Shown piece after piece: positions 55,963-64,000 of a stretch of DNA of 64,000 nucleotides. The notes below the pieces were generated by a model, which was not told the DNA's origin, ran no database searches, and was given only the letters and a program-made list of their open reading frames with translations. Source of the DNA: Acanthosepion lycidas (Eukaryota; Mollusca; Cephalopoda; Sepiida; Sepiidae); the NCBI GenBank assembly GCA_963932145.1, contig OZ010587.1, forward strand, positions 106,481,439 to 106,545,438, in the 5' to 3' direction. Made by a program: the position numbers and the translations under genes. Position 1 is the stretch's first letter. Each line of letters opens with the position of its first letter.

Positions 55963-56530
55963 TGGTGCTTATGTTGAAAGTATGAACTTGAAATCTTTTT
56001 CAATCAATCTGAGGGCTCCAACTACAACTGGAATTATTGATGTCCTCAGTTGACACATTTTTGAGATTTCAATTTCAAGATCCTTGCATTCTGATAGCTT
56101 TTTGAAGATCTTCAAAGATACATTACAGTCTGCAGGGACTGGCATGTCAATAAGAAAGCACATTCTGTTCTTGTGGTCTTTGATCACAATGTCTGGACAA
56201 TTATCTTTCTTCTGTCTCTAAGTATTGTAAAGTTTCATAAAATTATTACAGACCCCATCTCCGTAACTGGATCTGCGTGATATTCATACCAGTTTCTTGC
56301 AGTTTCTTTCGCGCAAAAGTTGCATATTTTCCAGTGCAGATATTAGCTCACAGTATCATGTCGAGATTTATATTCAGTTGGTGCTAAGATTGCAACCTGA
56401 TATAAGATGGTCAATTGTTTCTGGATATTTATCATGCAATCTGCATTTGGGGTCAACACAATTTTTCAGTATGTGTACTTGATAATTTCTAGTTAGCAAG
56501 TAACTTGTGCTTCTTTGCTCCTTAAAAGGA
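55963..56530 (-). pseudogene. Retroelement C-terminal domain, copy 3 of 3 (longest)
   Basis: The minus strand carries a zinc-finger-like block (CVDPKCRLHDKYPETI with DHLISGC, about 56390-56465), then ICNFCAKETARNWYEYHADP (about 56270-56340). Next come DHKNRMCFLIDMPVPADCN, VSLKIFKKLSECKDLEIEIS and TSIIPVVVGALRLIEKDFKF (55972-56185). This is the conserved end of a LINE-type polyprotein. Three truncated copies in a row, each with an (ATT)n tail, suggest repeated insertion or local duplication. Confidence 0.8.
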
Positions 56531-56734
56531 AGAATAAAATATGTTTATTCATCTAGCTTTAAATGTCAAACATTTCGATTGAAAGAAAACAAAACAAGCG
56601 TGACGATATTGTTCTGTATGTCGTGTTCATTTAGTTCAGTATGTATGCGATCATGGCTCTCCGCACTATCCTGTCTTTGTAGCTCTTACTAAATTTTATA
56701 TTTTTATTATCTCTCATTAGATCTAACCAACGCC
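56531..56734. other. Unassigned with short repeat word
   Basis: GCGATCATGGCTCTCCGCAC (56647) is another copy of the dispersed GGAGAGCC word, minus orientation. Confidence 0.45.
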
Positions 56735-56990
56735 TTTTTTTCCTCAAGGACACATGGACCAGTGACAAGATCCAAAGAGTTGTGAGGTCAATACCAGGCC
56801 ACGGCAGTGGTGAACCAAAACTTGGAGGGTTGAGTTAAATGAAAATAACTAAGACATCCGGAAGAGGTATGGCACGTGGAACAATCTACTCTGGTGGACG
56901 AAATAAAAGGTTCGGTTCGAAATTCTAATCACCTGAAGAAGGCCGGAGCATACAACGGCCAAAATATTGTGAATATAGCAATGAAGACGA
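56735..56990 (+). mobile_element. SINE B / PLE-end complex
   Basis: Head AGGACACATGGACCAGTG (worn A box), TGAGGTCAATACCAGG (worn B box), then CTGAAGAAGGCCGGAGCATA with CAACGGCCAAAATATTGTG (56935), where the GAAAC word is mutated. Confidence 0.7.
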
Positions 56991-57610
56991 GGATAACAGT
57001 CCGAATAATGTAAATAATGCAAGTAATCATAATACCTCATCTCAGAGATATACAGACCGAAATGTTTGTGAATATGGCAATGAAGATGAGGATAACAGTC
57101 TGAATAATGTAAATAATACAAGTAATCAGAATACAACATCTCAGAGATCCAATCACGTGAAGTAGGCCGGAGAATACAACGGCCGAAACGTTCTGAATAT
57201 GGCAATGAAGATGAAGATTACAGTCTGAATAATGAAAGTAATCATAATAAATAATTTCAGAAATCCTATCACCTGAAGAACTCAATCATCTGAAGAAGTG
57301 TGGAGAGTACAACGGTCGAAAAATTGTGAATATAGCAATGAAGACGAAGATAACATTTCGAATAATGTAAATAATGCAAGTAATTATAATACCTCATCTC
57401 AGAGATATAGAGGCCGAAACGTTGTGAATTTGGCAATAAAGATGAGGATAACAGTCCGAATAATGTAAATAATGCAAGTAACCATAATATCTCATCCGAG
57501 AGATATAGAGGCCGAAACATTGTGAATTTGGCAATGAAGATGAGGATAACAGTCTGAATAATCTAAATAATGCAAGTAATCATGATACCTCATCTCAGAG
57601 ATATAGACAG
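56990..57610 (+). repeat. 98-bp tandem array, plus orientation
   Basis: About six units of the same repeat as 40685-41345 but opposite strand. GGCCGAAAC at 57412 and 57510 are 98 bp apart. Some units carry an extra CACCTGAAGAA segment (57160 and 57275). Confidence 0.92.
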
Positions 57611-57689
57611 AAATGTTCCTATTTCTTAATTCTCACTTGAGCTTGACGTTTGCCCAACGACCATAGAGTTATACTCTGCAATTATGTTG

Positions 57690-57850
57690 AGCGATCTCTT
57701 TGTTAAAGTTTCTGGGAGAGAACACATAAACGGTTTGAACAAGGCCAGCGCGCTCAAAACCTCGGTCACGATGAATTTTAAATTCGTGCTAACATAATCA
57801 TCGACGAATAGTTCCGTCTAATAATTTCACTCACGAGGCATGGATCAAAC
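57690..57850 (-). mobile_element. tRNA-derived SINE, family A, partial copy
   Basis: AAAGTTTCTGGGAGAGAACA, GGTTTGAACAAGGCCAGCGC and AGTTCCGTCTA match 2695-2860. Confidence 0.7.
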
Positions 57851-57902
57851 CATGGCAAGGAAACATAATTGAAAAATAAAAATAAAATTATCCCCCTTAT
57901 TT

Positions 57903-58165
57903 CATGATATAATGGAATATGGATACACCTGTATTCCCCCCTCACTGGAGTGTGATTGGCTGGTGTCCGTCATGAATACCGAAGGACGTGTAGGAGAGCC
58001 AAAGAGCCTTAGTCTGAGAGCTAAGTCTATAACGACGCCCATTGGACTACGCCATTGATCTATACTTCATACTTGCAACTACGACGCGTACCAGTCGATT
58101 ACTCCTACCGTATTCTACTTGATTAAAATAGCCAAAATCACTTAGCTACTTCGTTCAAATATATC
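57903..58165 (+). repeat. Dispersed repeat, copy 2 of 2
   Basis: TGATATAATGGAATATGGAT, TGTGATTGGCTGGTGTCCGT and ACGACGCCCATTGGACTACG parallel 31083-31320. Confidence 0.7.
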
Positions 58166-58234
58166 CCTTTCCGGTCATATCAATTTATTTTATGATACAG
58201 CTTAAATAAAAATTTATAATCGTACCTATTTCTT

Positions 58235-58545
58235 CCTTATCCTATGCCGTCCAAGGCCTCTGATCAGGAGGTTTTGAGGAGAGTGGAACCACCTCTTAAT
58301 TGCTGGTGTTCCCAGGTCCACCTTGACCAGGGGTGGTAGCACCTGTTAGGGTCCCAGCTAACTATTACCAGCAATACTTTTTTGAAACAAATTATTACCA
58401 GCAGTACAATTTTGAAGGAAAGATATTACCAGAAACAATTTTTTGGAAAAACAAAATATTACCAGCAATAAAACATTTTGTTAGCATTAAATAACCCATT
58501 GGGGTTGATATGCCATTAAACAAAATAAACCAAACCTAAATCAAA
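58235..58545 (-). mobile_element. Family 5 repeat, minus-strand copy
   Basis: The reverse complement of the 12856-13375 order: GTTAGGGTCCCAGCTA (58347), four ATTACCAGCA words (58360-58470), TTAAATAACCCATTGGGG and TGATATGCCATTAAAC (58485-58522). Confidence 0.8.
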
Positions 58546-58859
58546 CATTATCCTATCATTCTAATCTATACTGATCTATACTTGATCCCAATTCACACAG
58601 ACACACAGTCGTGTTTCGATGAGCATCAGACGATTGTAAATTACTGGCGAATGAACAATTTATTTAGATTTAAAAGCAAAATAAAACCTCTTTTACGAAA
58701 TTAAAAGGCAATTATAAGGTTTGTGGGCTTTACTCTGATCAACCAATCAAATATGACCCACGTTAAATTTAAACAAAGCGAAGAAGAAAAAATTCTGAAA
58801 TTATTTTAAATAAATGGGTCATGACCCGTAGATTGGCAATGACAATCAATTGTGTCTGA

Positions 58860-58860
<1 letters not shown>
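58546..58860. other. Unassigned sequence
   Basis: No feature seen. Confidence 0.4.

Positions 58861-58941
<81 letters not shown>
58861..58941. repeat. (TA)n
   Basis: About 40 TA units ending at a family 2 copy. Confidence 0.97.
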
Positions 58942-58944
<3 letters not shown>

Positions 58945-59165
58945 TGAACATTGAAGTCAAAACTTACAAGCGATATGCTGTTTCATGCTAGACGCATTAG
59001 TCAGGCCACCGTTTCATGCTCGACGATCGCGTCCAGCATGAAACAAGCTCTCGCCTCTAAGTGTTGACTTCAATGTTCATTTTTATATTTACACACGCTC
59101 TATCTCAGATATTGAGTATTTTATCCCATAAATATAGCACACCTTAAGACTATATTTCTTCACCC
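58942..59165. mobile_element. Dispersed repeat family 2, longest copy
   Basis: AAAGTGAACATTGAAGTC (58942) and the inverse TTGACTTCAATGTTCA (59063) frame an inner GCATTAGTCAGGCCAC and GCTCGACGATCGCGTCCAGC. It extends to ATATAGCACACCTTAAGACT, matching the start of 9308-9430. Confidence 0.75.
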
Positions 59166-59193
59166 GCACACACATACACAAACACAAACACAC

Positions 59194-59195
<2 letters not shown>

Positions 59196-59271
<76 letters not shown>
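59196..59271. repeat. (TA)n
   Basis: About 37 TA units up to the Tc1-like left end. Confidence 0.97.
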
Positions 59272-59274
<3 letters not shown>

Positions 59275-59629
59275 TTCAAAAGTTTGAAACCTCTGTCAGG
59301 ATTAGCATGGGATGAACTTTACAGAAGAGTAAAAAAAATTGAAAAATATCTCCTAGAGTCATTGAAAAAAAGAATAGAATCAGTTATAAACTTATAATTG
59401 AGAAACTTTTGTAACAAATGCCTAATATTTGTACTGCAGTAATCAAGTCTAAAGGAGGATATTTTGACGAGAGCCAAAATTTAATCATAAAATATTTTTT
59501 TTGTCATTATAAATGATGCCTGACATTTTTTTAACCATGTATAATAATTTTCTGTTATTTAAAGTACGAAACAACTATTTTGTGGACAATTTAAAAAAAT
59601 TACCAGGATCACCTCAAACTTATGAAATG
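59272..59629 (+). mobile_element. Tc1-like element, deletion derivative
   Basis: Left CAGTTCAAAAGTTTGAAAC and right, reversed, GCATTTCATAAGTTTGAGG are imperfect inverted ends, each touching a TA tract. The 358-bp element carries a transposase C-terminal remnant on the plus strand. Confidence 0.7.
59300..59510 (+). pseudogene. Tc1-like transposase C-terminal remnant
   Basis: ISMG / LAWDELYRRVKKIEKYL in one frame (59305-59365) corresponds to the helix around the last catalytic Glu. TAVIKSKGGYFDESQN (59432-59480, shifted frame) is the typical C-terminal block of Tc1-like transposases. Catalytic aspartates and DNA-binding domain are deleted. Confidence 0.7.

Positions 59630-59631
<2 letters not shown>

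Positions 59632-59683
<52 letters not shown>
59632..59683. repeat. (TA)n
   Basis: About 26 TA units at the right end of the Tc1-like element. Confidence 0.97.
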
Positions 59684-59686
<3 letters not shown>

Positions 59687-61594
59687 TCTTTTTACGTAAT
59701 ACTCACGGAGAATTAGATTTTTCTCGTTGAATGATGGAATTTATGAAAGAATTTTTGCAACAAACAAAGTATTCGGATAATTTTATTTCTTCAACCACGA
59801 TTTGAAGTATTTTTTCTTTTTTTCAGTAAACCATAATCGGATATCGTTGATCGAATTAAAGAGCGAAAACACGCATATATTGCCCCATATACTCCCAACC
59901 AAAACAGCCTTGATTCGAGATCATTACACAAAACGTACAGATATATTTAGATATATAAAAAAACAACATCCAACAGTTTCTTTTCTGATCATTACGGTCT
60001 TCGTCGCAGATATAGAGCTATACAACTGAAGGCATTTTTCTTATCAATTCCCCATATATAATGCGCGAGAACCCCTCAAGATAGGTAGTGTAGATAATTG
60101 CAGTTGATATAGTATTGATAAATGAGATGTGATATACTAATCGAAGAAAATGTGGGAGAAGGTGTGTGAAAAATATAGGAAAATAATATGAACATTTCTT
60201 AGAGGAAACCTGTAGAAAAGACAATATTTATAAATATATATGGCAACAGGAAGACTATAATAGTCCACATTGTAAATTGTAAAAGTCTACATTGGACGAA
60301 ACGCGTCGGCAACTCTTACAGTTTTCCTATGTATATATGTATATATACACATATGTATGTGTGTGTGTGTGTGTGTGTGTATGTATATATGTGCGTACGT
60401 GCATGAATTGATTTTAAATGAAATATTGGGTCTTTCTAATGACATTTTAATTTATTTTCTTAATTTATAATGTCCTTCTTTTGTAATATTCTATAGTTTA
60501 AATTTTGTTTTCTTCTGAAGGGAGTTTCATTTCTAAATTGATAATTTAAATTTAAATATACCATTCTTTGACTATTAATAATAGTAATAATATTAGCTAA
60601 ATTACTTTAAAATGAAACACTTCCGAAATCACACTGATAAAATTAAATTTTAACTGTGAAATCTCTATATATTTTGAAATATAGATAGAGATTGTAAAAT
60701 GTATATATAGTTTATGTACGAGGATAAATGAATTTTTGTGTAAATTATCTCAAGTGTTTCTATGGTTTTTTTTTTTTTTTGACTTGTTAATGATCGTATG
60801 TATGTAGGGATTCACATGAATACATTTGTGAGACATATATGAATAAATGAAAATTAATATTACCCTCAAATTCTATTAAATAATGAAACCTAATCTTTAA
60901 TTTAGTTTACCAATATAATAAATAAATTACATTCATAAATTAATTTTAAATATTAAAATAGATGTTATTGTTATTTTTTTTTTTTTTTTATATTGTGGAA
61001 ATACAATTAGTCGGGTGAATAAACTATTAAGATTTTAAATATTTCTTTATGTCCTAGATAAATATGTTTATTACAATAATAGTTATATTTAGTCCTGAAA
61101 CTATTTACTTAAAAAATTAAACATTTAAGTTAATAACAAAATTTTTTTCAGACATCGAATTTTCTATCAAACATTGTAAACTATCTTTTACATAATTTTG
61201 TTAAAACAAAATTATAACAACTCCATCTCTCTTCCCCCTCCCCCCTATCTCTCTCTTTACCATAAGACTCACTTGTATACATTTTCTACAATTCATTTCC
61301 GTTTTATTAACCATCTAAAGAGGTCAAGTTTCTGTCACTCCTCCTACTCCAATATAAAACATACTTAAGAGAGATATAAAATTAACCCCTCCCTATACTT
61401 TATATTGTCTGTTTAACTACCACTCTCAACCCCTTCTATTAAATTACAAAAATTACACTACCCACCAATTTCTAATCCCATTTTTTTTCTCAATTCGTTG
61501 TTGGAAGATTTACCTGATGATCCTGAATCCTTAAAAAAGGATTTAGGTGAAATAAATTATCGTAATGGTACATTAAAGTGGTTTGTTTTTCATC

Positions 61595-61597
<3 letters not shown>
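59684..61597. other. Unassigned AT-rich sequence
   Basis: About 1.9 kb without a recognised repeat. Contains CGAAACGCGTCGG at 60298 (possible PLE-end word), (TG)n at 60356-60385, and a pyrimidine tract ending TTTCAG at 59826 that resembles a splice acceptor without a convincing exon after it. Confidence 0.35.
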
Positions 61598-61692
<95 letters not shown>

Positions 61693-61705
61693 TGTATGTA
61701 TGTAT
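61598..61705. repeat. (TA)n then (TATG)n
   Basis: About 33 TA units and about 10 TATG units. Confidence 0.97.
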
Positions 61706-62667
61706 ATGCGACTATTACAGTTTTCCTATTGTCATTTATATTTATAAAAAGGAGAATAAGTTAAGGTTAAGGATTATTTATAATTTTTAAAATCCAGTTC
61801 GACCTTGCGTCTGCGTGTAAGAGGCTGCCGAATGTACAATAAACTTCGCCCACAACACTGCGTAACGATTTTAAATTGGACAAAACCTGAGAAATGAAAA
61901 TTCAGAAGCTCCAGTTTCAATATGGCGGAAATACTTCATTTAATTATTGTAAAGATATGACATAGCAAAAAGAATCCTTTACTTCCTGGAGCTATAGAAT
62001 ATGCCGACTATTTTCTCAACATATTTAATAATACCTTATATCGGAATTGAGGAATACAGGTTAGAAGAAAATCCCTGACAAGTGAAGTTTTCATTTATGG
62101 GCTTGTCACCCAAAGACTGACATATAAATCGATATGTTTTTATATTTTTTAAAAATCAATTCACCCTAAGTAAGGCGATAATACCACTATGATGCAAATA
62201 GCTTCTGGGATTGAAAGATAATGAAAAGACTTTAGAAGAAACAGGAAATCCAATCCTAAGACCTCTACGTCTCTGCGAAAGATCGGGGAGATATGACAAA
62301 GAGGGGAATGAGATAGTGCGGGGGGCAGAGGTGTTCCATTCTCATTTGTAGCTCAATAAAACTGGTCTCATTTTAAACTTGGCACCTCCCATATAAATAT
62401 ATACTCATGTACACTATCGATGACCCACGAAGGTGACAATACTTCGAAGTTCAATTTAACAAAAGGAAGTATGTATGCATATACACGCAAGCATATGCAT
62501 AAACATGCATGCACACAGCAAAAAAATAGGAAAAAACACGTTAAGTAAATAATCCGGAGTTCTTTAGTATTTTTGTTTTTATTTAAAAAAAAAATCAGTG
62601 CTCCATACAGAAGTAGAGCTTAAATTATAATTACTTTTTAAAAGGAAGGAGTCATATTTTTTTTAAA

Positions 62668-62671
<4 letters not shown>
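61706..62671. other. Unassigned sequence
   Basis: No gene or family recognised. Confidence 0.4.

Positions 62672-62711
<40 letters not shown>
62672..62711. repeat. (TA)n
   Basis: About 20 TA units ending at the left foldback arm. Confidence 0.97.
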
Positions 62712-62712
<1 letters not shown>

Positions 62713-63131
62713 GAAATGGGCAAAGCCCGACAATTATTTTAAGGCATTTTTAAGTTTATACTTTTTTTTTTATAGATACAAATATTTAAGTAAATGCTCT
62801 GTTTTATAATAAACTATTAAACAACATTTACCGGCCTAACTGCCCAAGAAATTTTCATAGAAAACAGGAAACGTGAGAGATTCATGGAAGATTTACGTTT
62901 AAAAGCAGTAAAATCGACCTTGCTAATCCAACGATCCTCTGTGGCTCGATCGGTTAAGGCACGTTGGGCTATATGACAGTTCCTGTAGGATAGATGTTCG
63001 GACGAATTTTTTCCACGAAAATTTCTCGGACATTCAGGGCGGTAAATATTATAAATACTGTTTATTATAAAACAGAGCCTTTACTTAAATATTTGTATCT
63101 ATAAAAAGAATGTATAAACATAAAAATGTCT

Positions 63132-63132
<1 letters not shown>
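62712..63132 (+). mobile_element. tRNA-core foldback family, copy 5 (both arms)
   Basis: The left arm (62712-62862) runs ATGAAATGGGCAAAGCCCGA, TTTTTATAGATACAAATATT, AACATTTACCGGCCTAACTG and ATTTTCATAGAAAA. The right arm (63010-63132) is its reverse complement. The arms are about 120-150 bp and enclose the module AAAAGCAGTAAAATCGACC and a tRNA-like core (62935-63003). This is the clearest view of the full inverted structure. TA tracts start at both ends. Confidence 0.88.
62935..63003 (+). ncRNA. tRNA-shaped core, foldback copy 5 (worn)
   Basis: TCCTCTGTGGCTCGATCGGT and TAAGGC keep the acceptor and A box, and GGCTATA keeps the CTA triplet. The T arm and B box are damaged. Confidence 0.5.

Positions 63133-63196
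<64 letters not shown>
63133..63196. repeat. (TA)n
   Basis: About 32 TA units. Confidence 0.97.
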
Positions 63197-63197
<1 letters not shown>

Positions 63198-63814
63198 CGT
63201 ACGCAACGTCATCTAAAAATCAACTAGCTGAGCTTAAATATGCAGTGACGTAAAAAATAATCACATATAAGTTTTTATGTCGTAAATATATTGATTCACA
63301 CGCTGACATTAAAAAGTATAAAGGCGCATGCGTAGTCGATCAAATATTCGCTTCCGTTTTTTTCCTGTTTGTTCCGGCATCTGTCAGTTATAAAATAATC
63401 AAATATGAAGTCTATATGATTTTCTTGCGAGATTTTCCCAACAATGAATTTTATAAAAGAAGATGAATTTTCAGCTAAAAAAATAATACAAATAATAAAG
63501 GGGGGGGGGGTGACGATTTTTCCTCTCTCGCTTTTATCCAATAGAAATGGATATTCTACAACATAGTACATTATTCTGTCGTTATCTATATTTAACAAGG
63601 TAAGAATATGGTCGTCGCGACAAGAAGTTCATATTGCGTGTGAAGCGGCGGCATAACATTCTGCTCGACCTCACGTATCAATATCTACATCTGACATCAA
63701 CTGGATCATAGCTACCTATTTTCTCCCTCATATGTATGCATGAAGAGGGTACCTAAAATGTATACCTGTCAGAAAGTACTCGGATTTGAATAAAAGTATG
63801 ATGTAAAATTTGTT
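63197..63814. other. Unassigned sequence
   Basis: The minus frame 63296-63598 (100 codons) has no domain. G run at 63500-63510. Confidence 0.4.
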
Positions 63815-63965
63815 CTGGGTATGATGATAAACTACATCCGGCAACAATGCCTCTGAACGAGAGATTGGAGGTTTTCAGTAGAGTGAAACTACCTCTTAAC
63901 GTTTGTACTTCCCAGATCTATCCGAGGGTGGTAACACCTGTTAGGGTCCCAGCTATAGGCAAAAA
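63815..63965 (-). mobile_element. Family 5 repeat, terminal part, minus strand
   Basis: AAACTACATCCGGCAACAAT and ACCTGTTAGGGTCCCAGCTA match the ends of the other family 5 copies. Confidence 0.7.
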
Positions 63966-64000
63966 GTTTTTCGTACGCTTCCTTGGATTAACATCCATCG

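Noticed and set aside
59800-60029. Exon after a strong pyrimidine tract ending TTTCAG
   Set aside because: The 75-codon frame has no recognisable homology and no matching donor or neighbouring exon.

Overview
The window looks like AT-rich, intergenic or intronic DNA from a metazoan, most likely a cephalopod mollusc such as an octopus. That assignment is an inference. It rests on the mix of very many (TA)n tracts, several families of tRNA-derived SINEs, Penelope-like elements and jockey/CR1-type LINEs, not on any taxonomic marker gene. I found no intact protein-coding host gene, no functional tRNA or rRNA gene, no CRISPR array and no prokaryotic feature. Most open frames of 60-150 codons are microsatellite artefacts (Tyr-Ile, Ser-Leu or Lys-Glu-Arg repeats) or pieces of dead transposons.

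Layout. 1-5 kb: a Tc1/mariner deletion derivative (1177-1540), two head-to-head tRNA-derived SINEs (2549-2990 minus, 3222-3646 plus), and the first copy of a foldback family with a tRNA-shaped core. 5.6-7.6 kb: a decayed Penelope-like reverse transcriptase and flanks. 8.5-12 kb: dense hairpin elements, including a palindrome with arms of about 120 bp (9599-9865). 13.7-16.6 kb: a jockey/CR1-like LINE broken by three later insertions. 17.6-18.7 kb: a second Penelope-like 3' end and another tRNA-core foldback. 19.9-20.0 kb: a 5S rRNA-derived sequence on the minus strand. 21.0-21.9 kb: a LINE 3' half, minus strand. 22-28 kb: TATC and GAAA microsatellite fields, a Tc1-like element and SINEs.

29-35 kb: dispersed repeats, then a degenerate 26-bp minisatellite split by a dead 1282-bp mauritiana-type mariner (33538-34819). 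36-42 kb: LINE C-terminal fragments and three members of a SINE/Penelope-like repeat complex, including 107-bp and 98-bp tandem arrays. 42-46 kb: a foldback element built from a 14-bp GC-rich repeat, and two more LINE fragments. 46-48.5 kb: an 80-bp palindromic mariner MITE, a tRNA-Ser-shaped sequence and GIY-YIG fragments. 49.8-52.0 kb: a 58-bp tandem array and a 1.6-kb, 23-bp minisatellite. 53-54.5 kb: a tetranucleotide field with a higher-order unit of about 250 bp. 55-58 kb: three tandem LINE C-terminal copies and another 98-bp array. 58-64 kb: further SINEs, a Tc1-like remnant and the last tRNA-core foldback.

How the parts relate: the elements are nested (mariner in minisatellite, MITE and SINE in LINE, SINE in foldback), so relative insertion order can be read. 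About 33 (TA)n tracts, roughly 2 kb in all, very often touch the exact ends of mobile elements. The candidates I consider least ordinary are the tRNA-core foldback family, the Penelope-like arrays with hammerhead-like cores, and the 23-bp array with ordered sequence variants.
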